A DNA stretch of 64,000 bases from Solea solea (GCF_958295425.1 NC_081139.1:22826888-22890887); one strand, 5' to 3'. Shown: positions 21,414 to 33,136, numbered from the stretch's first letter. Notes: generated by a model from the sequence alone, not told the origin. Made by a program: numbers and translations.

Positions 21414-21654
21414 TTGCATTTCTTATCCAAACAATATCAAAGTCAGCACTACACTCACCGGTGCCCTTAATAAGTCACCTGTCAAGTGTGAAACCTGTCG
21501 AGCGAACTGCTGGACAGTTATGTGATTAACAGCCAGCCAGACAGTCGTACCTTGTATTTATAGAAAGATGTTTTATTTTCAAACTCGATGTAAAACAAAG
21601 CAGAAGCTTTACTATCCTTAAAATTGTAATACATCTTCGTAAGTGAAACGCAAC

Positions 21655-21785
21655 ATTTTAGGTCATGATTAAATTTGGTCAAAATCCTGGGAAGCAAGGC
21701 ACCCAATTCCCCATTGCTCCCCGGGCCAGATACGTGTAATAAGCATGGGTTAAATGCAGAGGTCAAATTCACTGTCACTAATTGA
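21655..21785 (-). repeat. Fragment of a common fish repeat ('CTCTGCATTTAACCCAT')
   Basis: On the minus strand: 'GACCTCTGCATTTAACCCAT', then 'GGGGAGCAATGGGGAATTGG' and 'TGCCTTGCTTCCCAGG'. The phrase order matches a widely dispersed teleost sequence. Only about 130 bp is kept. Confidence 0.55.
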
Positions 21786-22336
21786 TGTGGCCTTGTGCAA
21801 AAATAAAAAAAATTCTTTATCCTGAAATTCTAAAATCTTTAATATGTGATCATGACGCTGTGTTTCCCACTATGTGTTCGTTTAATGGAACCGTTTACAA
21901 AAGTCACATTTAGTCCATTTTTCAATCCCTTGGTCTTATTTGACCATGAGTTTGACAGTTAATAGTATAGGTCTGATAACATTCAAGTATAATAGGAAGT
22001 TAAACTGTTACCTTGGACCAAGAGAGTAAGCGATTCAACAAAAAAGAACGTGGGTTTTCTTTTTTGGGTGAAAATGTCAAGAATTAAGAATCACAGAACA
22101 GCCATGTCTCCCTCGCTCCCTCCCTCCCTCCCCACCCACCTCTCTCCTGGCCTCACTTTGTCAAGTCACCTATAACTCATTCCTCACCTCACCTGTCTCC
22201 CCCCCGTCTTAGTATCAACTAATTCAGCAAAACTGGAACGGAAACTTTCCTGCTGGAAGGATCTGGATGTCAGGCAGACATAAAACCCATGCTCTGAAAA
22301 AAAAAAAGTTAAACCCACCAACCCTATAGGTTCAAA
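21786..22336. other. No recognisable feature
   Basis: AT-rich, then a (CCCT)n-like patch at 22108-22133. Confidence 0.5.
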
Positions 22337-22928
22337 GCTACACACACACACACACACCTCACATGACGCAATCATTTTGCACTGATTGTTCCAAATCTCC
22401 CTTGTATTCAGCTTTTTTTTTTTTTGTGCAATGAGAGATAACATTGAGGGAGCGGAGGATTTCTCTGTGTGTGTGTGTGTGTGTGTGTGTGTTGATGCGG
22501 CATCCCAACAGGGTTCTTAAATATGCCTTTTTTTTTTTTAGATGTGATGCAATAGTGATGCAGGGCTGCCTCTCTGTGTGTGTGTGTGTGTGTGTGTGTG
22601 TCAGACTGAGAATGAGTGAGTGGTTGAAAGTCTAGTGCTGATCTGAGTCTGTGTTTAAGGCTGTTGTTCAATCCGAATGAAATTATAGGTTCTCTGTTGA
22701 TGAGAGAGGGGAAACCCCTCCCCTCTCAACCTTGCCATCACACTTTGTGTGTGCGTGCGTGTGCGTGTACGTGCACACGTGCGTGCGAGTGTGAGTGGCA
22801 GGGCTGCTATCTGTGCCATCACACGTGGATGTGTGTGTTAATAGAGAATGCCCCATGTTGCCACTGCCTTTGTTTGGCAAGGACATACATATGCATGAGG
22901 CCTGAGTGTGTGTGTGTGTGTGTGTGTA
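22337..22928. repeat. Cluster of five CA/TG microsatellites
   Basis: CA at 22338-22357 and TG at 22465-22491, 22575-22601 and 22906-22927, with an imperfect TG/CG stretch at 22746-22795. Two T-runs (22411-22424, 22529-22539) lie between. The two long TG tracts are in the same orientation 110 bp apart, and short matching sequence around them ('ATTTCTCTGTGTG', 'CCTCTCTGTGTG') suggests partial duplication. Confidence 0.9.
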
Positions 22929-24027
22929 GGGGGGGTTACTAATTACTAGATTTCTATCATGAATATGTATGGCTGCATCCTTTATTATGGGATTGGCTTA
23001 AACACATCACACAGACGGACGAGTGGCAGAGAGAGAGGCAAAGCGGGGGTGAGGGCTTGAGAGGGGAGACGCCTCTTCAGAAAGAAAAAAGAAAAATAAA
23101 GACACAGAAAATGAGAGGTTTTTCCGCTGCCGTCGATTTGAACCCTCAACCTCCGCTGTGCTTGTTTTTATTTAGCAAAAAATAACGTTCGACTTTTCTC
23201 TCTGTGTTAAAAACAAAAGTGTGGACCTGACTCTAAGTGTCCACCCTTACGTGTTGACGTGGATCACAAGCCACAGGGAAAAAGGGAGATAGATTTGCGG
23301 TGAACAATTTCCTCTTTCTTTTAATTAATTCCACTCATCTTAGCCCTCACCAGGCACTTTTGTTGCCCGTGCGCTCAGATACAGTAACACCATCACTGTT
23401 CATGTCAAGGTTTGAGTCGGTCATTTATAAATCTTTGTTGTCGCTCGTGTGCATTTTTCTTGATTGGATGCTACTTTTATTAAATGCATAAATATGAGCT
23501 GCATGAAGTGTGACCAATGGTTAAATCTTTAAAATAGAAATTAGATTTAAGTACGCTTTACTTGAGAAAAAAATATTAATACCACAGTGAGAAATACTTA
23601 ATTACAGGAAGGCCTTGAGTAAAGAAAAATCATTATAAACTTCACTGAAGCAGGATTTTAATGGATTTAGTAAAGATTGTGGATATTTTTAGAGGTCAGT
23701 TGAGTTTGTGATGTTATGATGCTCATTTTTCTTTTTTGTTTCTGGAACAATATCTTAGGTGGGTTTTCACTTTACCTCCATCTGATAAAGTATGTCAGTT
23801 AAACAAATAACAAGTTCAATAAACATTTTACATATTTTCAAGAAAAAAAATCTTTATATCAGATACATTAAACAGGAAATTAACTGTCAAATAAACAACT
23901 CTTGTTTCATAGCTGCATTTATCACTTTTCTGAGCGCAAAAATATGTCAACTTATATATTTGAGTAATAATCAGCAGGTTAATTAAATAATAATTTCACT
24001 ATTTTGCCAATTGCAGGAAGAATAGTC
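22929..24027. other. AT-rich interval without recognised features
   Basis: Purine-rich at 23025-23110, then increasingly AT-rich. No exon-like or terminal-repeat structure seen. Confidence 0.45.
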
Positions 24028-24260
24028 TTTTTCACCTTAAAGCTCCAGTGTGTGAGCTGTGGAAAGCTTCCAAATAGTACATTATTGACCTGAAATTCAG
24101 TAATAAATAAAGTTTGCACAAAGAAAAATATTTTATATAAGTATTGTATAGTGCAATAAGACTTTTTTTTGCCCCATAACTGTTATTTTCACAATAAAAC
24201 CTCCATATCATTAAGATTTGTAATTTTCTACAGTCCATCCTCAAACTAATTTTTTTGAAG
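24028..24260. mobile_element. Possible MITE of the 'TTAAAGCTCCAGTGTGT' family
   Basis: Begins CCTTAAAGCTCCAGTGTGTG, a terminus of a very common teleost non-autonomous element, and contains 'AATAAAACCTCCATATCAT' near 24192. The opposite terminus is not clear. Confidence 0.45.
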
Positions 24261-24377
24261 AGCAACATTTTGGAGCAAAATACTTGTCTGACACACATTT
24301 AATCTTTATCAAATATTTAGTCGTGGTTGAAATATACGGCATCAGTAAATGTAAATATTCAAATACTTTTGTGAAGT

Positions 24378-24860
24378 AAAGTAAAGTATACATTATTAAT
24401 CCCCAGGGGATATTGGGTTTTGTTACAGCTACTGCAAGTAAGATTATTTGCATAACACAGTTCAAAAACCTTTAAAAAGAGAAGCATATTAAGTATATAA
24501 AATATAAATAAGTACATCTAATATATGAAGAAACCGGATGAAATGAAATACCAATATACAGTAAACACAACTGGAAGATAAGTCTCACAAATAAGTGAAA
24601 TAAGATTATCTACAAGAGTTAGTGTTGAAATATACAAATGGGCACTTTATACAACAGCTGGAGCCTAAAAGTAAAAAAAATATATATGTATAAGTAGGTT
24701 GAGATTTATGTTACTATATATAAGTGAATGTACAATATAAGTGCTAAATTAAAAGCAGCAGATTATACACACGAGCACAATGGAATTAAAAGTGCTGACA
24801 GGTTAATACAGACATTAATGTGATTGATTGAATCTGTTTGGGTCTGACGTCACACTGTAA
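24378..24860 (-). mobile_element. LINE 3' end fragment, minus orientation
   Basis: Read on the minus strand it ends '...CTGTAACAAAACCCAATAT', 'CCCCTGGGGATTAATAATGT' and an (AC)TTT-type tail at 24376-24393. That is the 3' terminus of a fish LINE class whose other tail is seen at 55146-55218. Upstream (24440-24830) is the usual A/T-rich 3' untranslated body. No reverse-transcriptase frame remains. Confidence 0.55.
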
Positions 24861-26093
24861 CGCTGACTGAGGACAAAACTGCAGCTTTTTGTGGACGACG
24901 TTAAAAACTTTCAAGGACACTTAACAGTCTCCCTCGGGTGATCTGGCATATATACAAAATACCAGACATGAAGAACTTTTATGGCTTCTATTGTTGTTCC
25001 AAGTAGCTCAAGTTTTAATACATTCTGACTTTACATGTCAGGTTTATAATCATGGGATAGCAGGAGAAAAAGGAACAATCCAGAAATAAACGTGTCTCAC
25101 CTTAAATACAGCGATTCAGCAAAGCATGCAAACATGAAATCAGGGCTACATTTAAATACTGAGTGAGTTTTAATAAAATCATTTATGATAAACGTGTATT
25201 GTTGTGGAAATGTTTCTGTCAGAGAAACCAAACAAAAACAAATATCATAATACTTTAGATTAGATAGATTATAGGTTCCCTCCTATTTAATTCAATTAAA
25301 CTTCAAAGATGTGCACATAAAGACCTTCTTGTGCAAAGATCCAGAACATCATAATGTCTTATATATAATATATAACATATAGAATAGAATTCGTGCAAAT
25401 GTGTAGACAACAACTGACTAAAATGCAATAATATCTCAATTTTTTTTTTTTTTTAACTTTGTCAGTTTTCACATTGAATTGAAGGGATTAGAAATAATTA
25501 CTCTAATAAAAAAATAAATCCTCTTTTGTCAAGTCAAAGATCATACAAGAATAAAGGGCATTTAAAAAACAGCATATTAAATTAAAAAAATACTAATCTT
25601 AGGGAGATTAGCTTTTTATTTGTTTCCCTTTAGCTCAATTAAAAGTCTGTCCTGATTCAAACTGGTCAGAACAGAGCACATTGAGCACACGGTTGATCGG
25701 TCAGTTCTCCCTCCCTTCATCTCTGGGAATGCTCGTCAGAATTCAGTGATGTGATTGGCTGACATGGTGATGACATGGTGATTTGCAGCCAATGTAATTG
25801 GTCTGAATTTCCAGGGCGTCTTGTGCTGCAAAGGCAAAAGTAGCTGCAAGTTAAAATACAAGCACTCGGCCAAAACATGGGAACTTTCTGTTCATTACTG
25901 TATCAGTTATAGATCTGGATCTGATCAGACCAACATTTGACATGTTTTAATAATCGGCATCTGCTGATTATTATTAATTATTATATTATTTGTTTATCAA
26001 AAAAGTTATTGTTTTTGATCACCTGTCTTTAATATTTAGATATTATATATATTTATCAAGTTATTTCTGTATGTTTTTTTAAATAGATCAATT
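24861..26093. other. AT-rich interval, no gene
   Basis: Includes a 51-bp segment at 25061-25111 repeated at 28261-28311, a T-run at 25440-25454 and ordinary AT-rich sequence. Confidence 0.45.
25061..25111 (+). repeat. 51-bp direct repeat, copy 1
   Basis: Starts CAGGAGAAAAAGGAACAATC and ends CACCTTAAATACAG. It matches 28261-28311 with a single A/T difference. Flanks do not match. Confidence 0.9.
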
Positions 26094-26217
26094 CTGCATC
26101 ATAAATACGTTGTACAATTTTAACTACAGTATATATCATCCCATATCAACACACACACTTTTATTTTGAAACACCTATCATTGTGATAACATGATGGAGT
26201 ATTGTGATATCATTTTA
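26094..26217 (+). mobile_element. Fragment of the 46.8-kb hAT family
   Basis: Blocks 'TGCATCATAAATA', 'ATATATCATxCCATATCAAC', 'CTTTTATTTTGAA' and 'GATAxCATGATGGA' align in order with 47693-47812 inside the hAT element. Neither terminus is present. Confidence 0.65.
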
Positions 26218-26295
26218 AGCTGTATGTATTGCACTAATGTACTGTTAGTGTTAATGTTGAATACTGAAGTTAAGTTTGTATTATTTGGTATCATT

Positions 26296-26419
26296 AAACA
26301 ATTATATTAGAAATGTATGGGACAAAAATATCGACTTAAACAATTATATTAGAAATGTATGGGACAAAAATATCGACTTAAACAATTATATTAGAAATGT
26401 ATGGGACAAAAATATCGAC
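26296..26419 (+). repeat. 42-bp unit in three near-perfect tandem copies
   Basis: The unit begins AAACAATTATATTAGAAATG and ends ATCGACTT. Copies at 26296-26337, 26338-26379 and 26380-26419 are identical over their shared length. The third ends two bases early. Confidence 0.97.
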
Positions 26420-27018
26420 CACCTGCTGCCCTGATTTAAAAAATAAATAAAATAAATAAAATGGCATCCGTCATAGAAAAACCCATATGGGTCGACTTCT
26501 AGTCTGGACAGGACAGCATCTTGGTGTGGATCTGGACCACAATCTGCCATTTTGTGACCTCTGTGGTCATGTCTTCTCCTGAGTTCCTTTTGATGAGCTC
26601 TGGTGTGATCATGCTACACCACTGATCTTCAGCATCCATGCCCGTTAGTAGCCATAAGCATGAATTTGGTGAAGAAATGAATGAATGAATGAATAAAGGT
26701 GACACCTACCTCCGCTCTCTCTTAACTTTTTTGTCTCTTTTATTCTTCCCATATACACGCGCTGCTGCCACTTTTGGCTCTACCTTCCTTCCAGTCACCC
26801 CGAGCCCTGCAATCACACCATCAGGGGACTATGAAAGCTGCTATCTCTTCTCCAACCCCACACACTGTTCTGTACCTCTGACAATAGTCTGGCAATCTGA
26901 GCGGAGCGAGGCGAAAATAAAGGAGCAGGACAGGTTTTTAAAGAAGGGAGAATGTCAACTGTCAGTCTGTGCTTGTGACGTCGGAATCAGTTTGAGCCAT
27001 CACACTTCTATCCTGAGA
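26420..27018. other. No recognisable feature
   Basis: AAATA repeats at 26438-26462 and a GAAT repeat at 26677-26694. No gene-like structure. Confidence 0.5.
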
Positions 27019-27066
27019 GAGAGAGAGAGAGAGAGAGAGAGGGGAGAGAGAGGAGGAGGAGGAGAA
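27019..27066. repeat. (GA)n / GGA purine tract
   Basis: GA repeats at 27019-27039 continuing into GGGAGAGAG and GGA-rich sequence. All purine on the plus strand. Confidence 0.95.
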
Positions 27067-28260
27067 AAGGGAGACGGAAAAGCGGGTGCTGTGTTTTGGC
27101 CAAAAAAATTGTAAAAGGAATGAAGTGAAAATGGCAGCGTGAGTGTGTGTGTGTGACGTGAAAGGGCCGGTCATCTTTGGTTTGAGGGGGTTTGATTTGT
27201 TACTTTTATAAAAAGCCGCTCTCTGCATTTGTGGCACAGGGAGCATGGGATTCAAGGGAGAGAGAACATAAGACAATGAGGTGATCAGAGTGGCTGTCGT
27301 CCACGAGTGTTAACACAAACATCACAAGTTCCCCCAAAGTGAGAGAGGGCAGTGGGGTGCAGTGGGGCATTGAGCTGGAGAGAAAGAGAGGATGCAGGAG
27401 AGAGGAGAAGAGGAGAAGAGGAGGAGAGGCGGCTGTGTTTGAAGAGAGCTGTTGAGATAAATCAGTATGTTTATGTTCAAGGGAGGAACAAAGTGTTCTG
27501 TTGGCAGAAGAGCACTCGATTGTCCATTTCCCCTTGGACTGTTTTCACTGCACCCTTTTGTGTGCATCTGTGTGTTTTGGGACGACGTCAAGGCCAGTTC
27601 TCGTGCCATTAAAGGCCGACGTCTCCAAAGTATTTTTCGGAGGATCTTCCCTCTGCGAACACTTATACGAGTACATTAACATTAAGTAGTGAGTGTGCGG
27701 AAATAAAGGTAAGACATTAACATAAAGATCGCCTCTGTCTTCGCTGACCGAGTCCACCGTAAACGTCAAGGTCACTGACCAATTATGAGATCCGGCTATT
27801 CACCGCGAGAGCTGTAAACGTGCAAGTGTCTGAAATGCAGTGAGTGTTAAGCACCTTAATATGTGTTTACAGGACAGTGAATATTTACTCAATATTTTAG
27901 AGGTTTATAGATACTCAGGATGAAACTTGAAAGAGGTTCTGGTGCTTTCTGCCGGTGTCAGAAGTCTGTATACGTTGTATAAACACACTTTACACCGTGT
28001 TGATATAAATCAAATCTGGTCAATACAGACTTTTTACAGATGACTGAACATTAGTAGCGACTTGTTTTAGCACAGATCAAAATGTGTCCTCCTTATTAAG
28101 AACCTGGCATTAAATGCCTTCTTAGAATAGTGTTGTTCTTTTTTGTGTTGATTAATTATTCACAATCCATCATCATCTATCATCACTTGAACACTAAATG
28201 CATAAATAAACAGGGAAAGAAACAAACACGAATGCCTTTGAACAAACAAAGGACAGGAAA
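27067..28260. other. No supported gene
   Basis: A purine-rich GGAGAGA patch lies at 27375-27430. A donor-like AAAG/GTAAGA occurs at 27707-27713, but the preceding sequence has stops in all plus frames near 27685-27700, so at most a non-coding exon could end there. Otherwise plain. Confidence 0.4.
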
Positions 28261-28311
28261 CAGGAGAAAAAGGAACAATCCTGAAATAAACGTGTCTCAC
28301 CTTAAATACAG
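28261..28311 (+). repeat. 51-bp direct repeat, copy 2
   Basis: 50 of 51 bases equal 25061-25111, exactly 3200 bp away. Confidence 0.9.
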
Positions 28312-28343
28312 GAAGTTTTCTAGTTTCTACATTCTTTCACATT

Positions 28344-28748
28344 CAAAGGGAAGATCGACGTCTGACACAGGAATCAAACCGAACAATGTCGAACTGTAGA
28401 TCAGTTGAGAAGACTTAAAAATCCTCAAAAAAAATGTGTTAATCTCCAACATTTAGCAAGGACATTTATAAGATCTCAATATTTAACCGAGGAGTCAGCA
28501 ATATTCAGCAACAACACTGACGAATCACAACCCGTTCTGCTGTATTTGAGTGCAGTGACTGTGTCAGACGGAGTCTGAGCTCCGGTCATGCACGAAGTAC
28601 TGAACTAATCTTTTTAATTTACTGATTCTAATGATTCAGTCACACTAGAAACAACAGCTTTGCCCGTCACTCGTTTCCACGGCAGTTTGATGCAGCCGTG
28701 CTATGACGACCCACGCTGAGGAGGTATGATGAAGTAATGGAAAACGAT
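28344..28748 (-). mobile_element. Dispersed repeat family T2, copy 2
   Basis: Reverse-complement relative of 14728-15118 (shared blocks are listed there), with extra sequence such as a segment around 28520-28580 absent from copy 1. Non-coding. Confidence 0.75.
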
Positions 28749-29584
28749 GTGCCTGATACCGAACCGACTGGATTCAAGCCATGCCGAGCCGAGCAGTACT
28801 AGAACCATGGTACAAAAGTAAATGTGTGGGTGAGACGACATGATAGACACTTTGGTAAAAGTTACAAAGAGTGATGAACTGCGTCAAGGAGTGAATATAA
28901 GTGATGTCACCATACTTCAATACAGATAAACAAGTTGATTTAACTATTTATTTCATGGCTCAAATCCTCCCAATCATCAACATGTAACATGCGCATGCTC
29001 ACATGATGTTTTCATGTGGAACTGTGTTGTTATTGTTGTATATTTTGTTGAGAATGTGTGTTTTAATCATACGTTGCTGCTCACTTGGCTCCGACTGTGC
29101 TCTGTTTTGCAAATGTATATGCACGTAAACATCATTTATATTCAGTTACAGTCTCTGCTTAAAATAATCACTTTGCCGCTTTGACACACTCAAGTATCAC
29201 AACAGGCACAAATGTCGTCATTTACCTGCGTGAGGTCACAGTCGGCTCAGCAGTTCGGTGTCAACAATGCACTTGTTACACCCACAGTGCTGCAGTAAAC
29301 AGCGGCGTGCGTGACTCCTGTTCACAGACGGTAAACAGTGGCAACAGTGTGAGAAGTGAGGACAAAGACGCAGACACTCAGTATGTTTCCATGCACAGTG
29401 GAGCACTACAGTATGCTGTTCAATTGTACCAGTAGCACTAGTGAGGAATCAACTTACTAAATGAAGTGTGTCCGCCTCCGTTACGCAAGCTTGTTTCTGA
29501 TTTAGCTTGTGGTTAGTAGTTATTTCTGTGTCTTGCTACGATCCATTAACTTGAAAATATCACATTCTTCAAGCTGATATAACT
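28749..29584. other. Probable decayed MITE and plain sequence
   Basis: 'CCGAACCGACTGG' and 'GCCGAGCCGAGCAGTAC' at 28763-28798 recall a fish MITE with CCGAGCCGAG termini. 'GTTTCCATGCACAGTGGAGC' at 29384-29403 could be the other end. The 84-codon plus frame between them is unrecognised. Confidence 0.35.
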
Positions 29585-29850
29585 AGTGCGATTCAAATAT
29601 TTAATCGCGATTAATCGCAATTAATCGCACATTTTTATCTCTTCTAAATGTCTTTTTGTCCCATTTTTTTTTAATCATAGCGTTATTGCTCTTATTGTGA
29701 GAGCCGCACCATAATGAGAGAGGCTGTGTATTAGCTTGCAGTGCACCCTGGGAATAAAGTGACGTTCTTCAACACAGACCGAGTCCCATGGTTTAATGTG
29801 TTGTTACCGTAATGAGCTAATCCGAGCTAAAGGAGTTAGCGGTCTTCGGT
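29585..29850 (+). mobile_element. Repeat with ATTAATCGCG terminal motif
   Basis: TTTAATCGCGATTAATCGC followed by AATTAATCGCAC at 29600-29630 is a signature of a common fish repeat (palindromic TTAATCGCGATTAA). Its right limit is not defined. Confidence 0.4.
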
Positions 29851-30301
29851 GGTCTCCTTCCTACGGTTCGGGGGTCTTGCCAGCTTGGTTGGTAACCCTG
29901 CACACATCATTACCTGGATGTGGGGAGTGCGTAGAGAAATGATCCAGGCTGCGTTGTCTATGGAGAAGTGCACAGCGCTCGCCATCCACTCAAAAAGTAA
30001 CGTTAGCATACTACTCTTTGGCCGGCTCGCATGCCTGTGGTTTTGTTTGCGGTCTAGCTAGATCCGGTGTGGTGTTTTTCTAACGTTACTAGTTGTTGCA
30101 ACAGCATGTGAACGAAAACTACAACGTTTGCTCGGCCAAAAAGAACACTTCTCTATCTGAATCTTACCATGTTTTTGTCGCTGTTGCATGTACTGGCTTC
30201 ATTTATTATTTCTTGGTGTAAGCCTGAGAGTACAGGCCAGCTTGAGTCCAACTGTGGTCCCACTGAAGATATATGCCATCATCATATGGTTCAGTTCAGT
30301 C
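29851..30301. other. No recognisable feature
   Basis: Mixed sequence with two 'CTAACGTTA(C/G)' type words (near 30000 and 30081). Possibly part of the preceding element. Confidence 0.4.
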
Positions 30302-30741
30302 CAGTACGGTATGGTTTGGAATGGTAAAACCCTGGGTCAGGCTTGCATTTCGACTGGGAACAGTACCATGACTTGGTAGACCGGGTGTGGGCTGTGCCTG
30401 GTGGCTGTGTAGCCTGACGATGTTCAGGGTTCAACAGCAACAAATGGCGCCACACAACGGACAACAGTGGAGGTCATCCAGATGCTCTTTTTTTCTTGCT
30501 GAGTTTGTGGCAAGCGTCATATGACAATAGAAGAAACACTGGTCACAAGGGAGTGGCGCTTTTCTGTCGCACAATCAGCTGACTGTCGTGGGTGGAGGCG
30601 GTGTAGCTCCAGACCTGACCTTACTGTACCATCTTACTCTTGTACCCCAAGGGAAGGGTGCCAAAGAATGGAAAGGTTATTCTGGTACTATTGCTAATGG
30701 AAATGCAACAAATACATACCATACTCTACTAAACCGTACTG
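30302..30741 (+). mobile_element. Dispersed repeat family T3, copy 2, with inverted termini
   Basis: The left end reads CAGTACGGTATGGTTTGG. The right end, inverted, reads CAGTACGGTTTAGTAGAG and then GTATGGT. About 440 bp, non-coding, and homologous to 20965-21413. CAG-type termini suggest hAT, but flanking 8-mers do not match. Confidence 0.7.
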
Positions 30742-31429
30742 CAACTTGTATTTTAAAAGTCCGGTTTCAGTCGGACTAGCACAATAATTCCTTTATTTCT
30801 CATGTCATGTCCACTGACTGAATACAGCGTGGCCAGACATGGGTTTTTGAAATAGAACAGGCACAAGAATAAAGAAAAGACAGGAGGACAGACAGAAGCT
30901 CTGGCTGATAGCAGAACTTGAGCGTATCTCCTCCAAACTCTAGCATGTGTGACGCGGCCAAGTGGAACGGTGCTCCAGTAATGCACGATATCAAGCAAAG
31001 AGAAGCAGAAGGAAACTGTCTGTACGTATCTCTGTCATCCCTTGCACTCTCTTCCATCCATTGTCCTCACATGCGGTTTCGTCTATCTGTGTCCAAACTG
31101 CCCAGAGCAGAGAGGAAAGGGACGAGTGGGGCGGGAACGGGTTGGAGGGGCTGAAGCGATCCAGCCTACAAGAAAGAGGAGAGGATGATAGCCATTCTGC
31201 TCTTATTATCTAGAATGTATCAAGTTAATCACAGCTCCATTCTCCCCCGGTTCTCCCCTGGGCTCACGAAGAGACACTGAAGGAAAATTGGAAAAGTATC
31301 ACTGGGCTTGAGGTAGAGACGAGTGGAGATGGACAGAACAGCGGGGGATTGGGGCGTACAAGGAGCAACTACAATAAAGAGACGGGCAGAGAGACACAGC
31401 AGACGGAGAGAGAGAGAGAGAAGAGATAA
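30742..31429. other. No supported gene
   Basis: A plus frame around 30900-31020 ('SPPNSSMCDAAKWNGAPVMH' followed by 'DIKQREAEGNCLYV') is open, but the minus strand is equally open and splice signals are weak. A GA tract lies at 31407-31422. Confidence 0.4.
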
Positions 31430-31830
31430 ACCTGTTAATTTTTCATTGCCAGCTGGTCGTAATCACAATGTTCTGTGCCCTTAGAGCCATTAAGAGTTGG
31501 CCAATTTGAGTGTGAGCATTGGTGTGTGTGTGTGTGTGTGAAGGAAGCAAGATGGATTGAGCTTCATTACCGAGACTTAGGGGACCCACACCCCAACCTC
31601 TCATGCCCCTCTGTGTCCCTGCCTGACTACCCAAAGTTATAATAGTAGCTATCATAAAGACACATTATCCTCTGATAGGAGACGGCGCTGTCTTAAGGCT
31701 ATAAAAACACTCAAACTTAATTTATTTGCCATAGACGGCCACAGATAGAACTAATGAACTGCAGCAAAGTGTTGCTGCAATCAAAGAGAAGTTTTTTTTA
31801 AAAGTCACCAATTTGAAAATGATTTGACCA
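31430..31830. promoter_or_regulatory. Candidate conserved non-coding element (split by a TG tract)
   Basis: Left part: 'CTGTTAATTTTTCATTGCC', 'GCTGGTCGTAATCACAATG', 'CCATTAAGAGTTGGCCAATT'. Right part from about 31635: 'AGCTATCATAAAGACACATT', 'CACTCAAACTTAATTTATTT', 'GAACTAATGAACTGCAGC'. Repeat-free apart from (TG)n at 31521-31540. Inferred from composition only. Confidence 0.3.
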
Positions 31831-31839
31831 CTGGCGCAC

Positions 31840-32330
31840 TTTGTGTGTGTGTGTGTGTGTGTGAGGGAGACAATGAGATCTCTACTTCAAAGTTGTTGCA
31901 CTGAAACTACCATTCACTCTTTTTTTTACTAAATGGATGTTTTGGGTGTGAATAAACCGAAACCACAGACAGCCTGTGTGTGTGTGTGTGTGTGTGTGTG
32001 GACATAAAATATCCGGCACCGTATAAACAGCATTGTTACTGAATATGACCTCTGTCCAGTACACACACACACACACGCACACTGTGCAGGTTAATAATGA
32101 CCACATTCACCCATCTTCAAGACATGCACACACACTTGTACACACACACAGTTTGGCAGCACATGGCCATGTAAGGGGAAAACCACGGTGTGTGTTTACA
32201 CTAAAACACTGCTTGTCTGAGTGGCTTTAGAGTCCAGGCAGCGCGGGCAGCCTTTTTAACAAGCCTTTAAAGAAACAAACACACACACAGAGAGACACAC
32301 ACAGACACACACACACACACACACTCTCTG
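31840..32330. repeat. Cluster of TG and CA tracts
   Basis: TG at 31841-31863 and 31977-32000. CA at 32061-32076 and an interrupted run at 32278-32325. No gene between them. Confidence 0.9.
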
Positions 32331-32389
32331 CATGTGCTCTTCTTTTTTTGATGAGGTTGAAATTTGCACAGGTTTGTGCAGCTGTTCCT

Positions 32390-32830
32390 CTCATGAGCCT
32401 GCATTGACTTCCAGCCTAAACAAAGCATTAATCTTAACCTTAACCATAACCTGTTAGTGCCTCACCCAAACCACAATCCAAATCTTCCACATTAAGACCA
32501 GGTTTTGGTCTCCATGAGGACTACCGGTCCTGACAAGGTCAGTGTTAAGCCAGAAAATACAACCTCGCCCTAACCTTAATGCTTGTGGTCTTCATCCCAA
32601 AAGAAATGTTCCTAAGTGTCACGTAATAGCAGCCATGTTTATATCGGTATGTTATGGCCGTTATCCTGTTGGTCAACGTCCAGGAGCATATAGGAGATGT
32701 CAGACTAGGAAGGAAAATGGAAAATAATTCTAACATGTTAGCCTTTTTGTCGCAGTGTCACTGTTCCCCCTGAATCTGATCCCGGCTAAATCATATACTA
32801 AAACCCAGTTCTAACCCTAACCCTGAAACC
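32390..32830. repeat. Microsatellite-associated GTCC repeat, copy D
   Basis: 'CATTAATCTTAACCTTAACC', 'ACCAGGTTTTGGTCTCCATG', 'GGTCCTGACAAGGTCAGTGT' and 'TCTAACCCTAACCCTGAAAC' appear in family order. The telomere-like CCCTAACCC words belong to this repeat. Confidence 0.8.
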
Positions 32831-32842
32831 CAAGTCTTAAAC

Positions 32843-33136
32843 CAGGGGTGTCAAACGCAAATGACGTGGGAGTGTCTAGCCTGTCATGAGGGCGCCTCCT
32901 AGAGGAAAAAGTAGGAAAAACTAATTTTCAGTCGCCAGTGGGCAATTTGAACTTAATGTTATAATGCAGTATCCCAACATGTTATCATGATGATATTTCA
33001 CATAATTTCAATGTAAAGGTGTTTGTTTTGATATGGAATGATGTATACACCAACATATTTATGATGCAAAATTATATTTTCATCATAAAGTTGTGGGCCG
33101 TAATCAGGTGGCTCTTTTAAGAGTTTGGCACCACTA
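32843..33136 (+). mobile_element. Non-autonomous hAT element (CAGGGGTGTCAAAC family)
   Basis: The left terminus CAGGGGTGTCAAAC at 32843 and the right terminus GTTTGGCACCACTA at 33123-33136, inverted TAGTGGTGCCAAAC, match at 11 of 14 positions. Putative 8-bp flanks TCTTAAAC and CCTTAAGG agree at only 5 positions, so the copy is old. At 294 bp it is non-coding. Confidence 0.65.

Noticed and set aside
30900..31040. Possible plus-strand exon with 'CDAAKWNGAPVMHDIKQREA'
   Set aside because: Both strands are open over the same bases, and the acceptor and donor are weak. Not enough to call.
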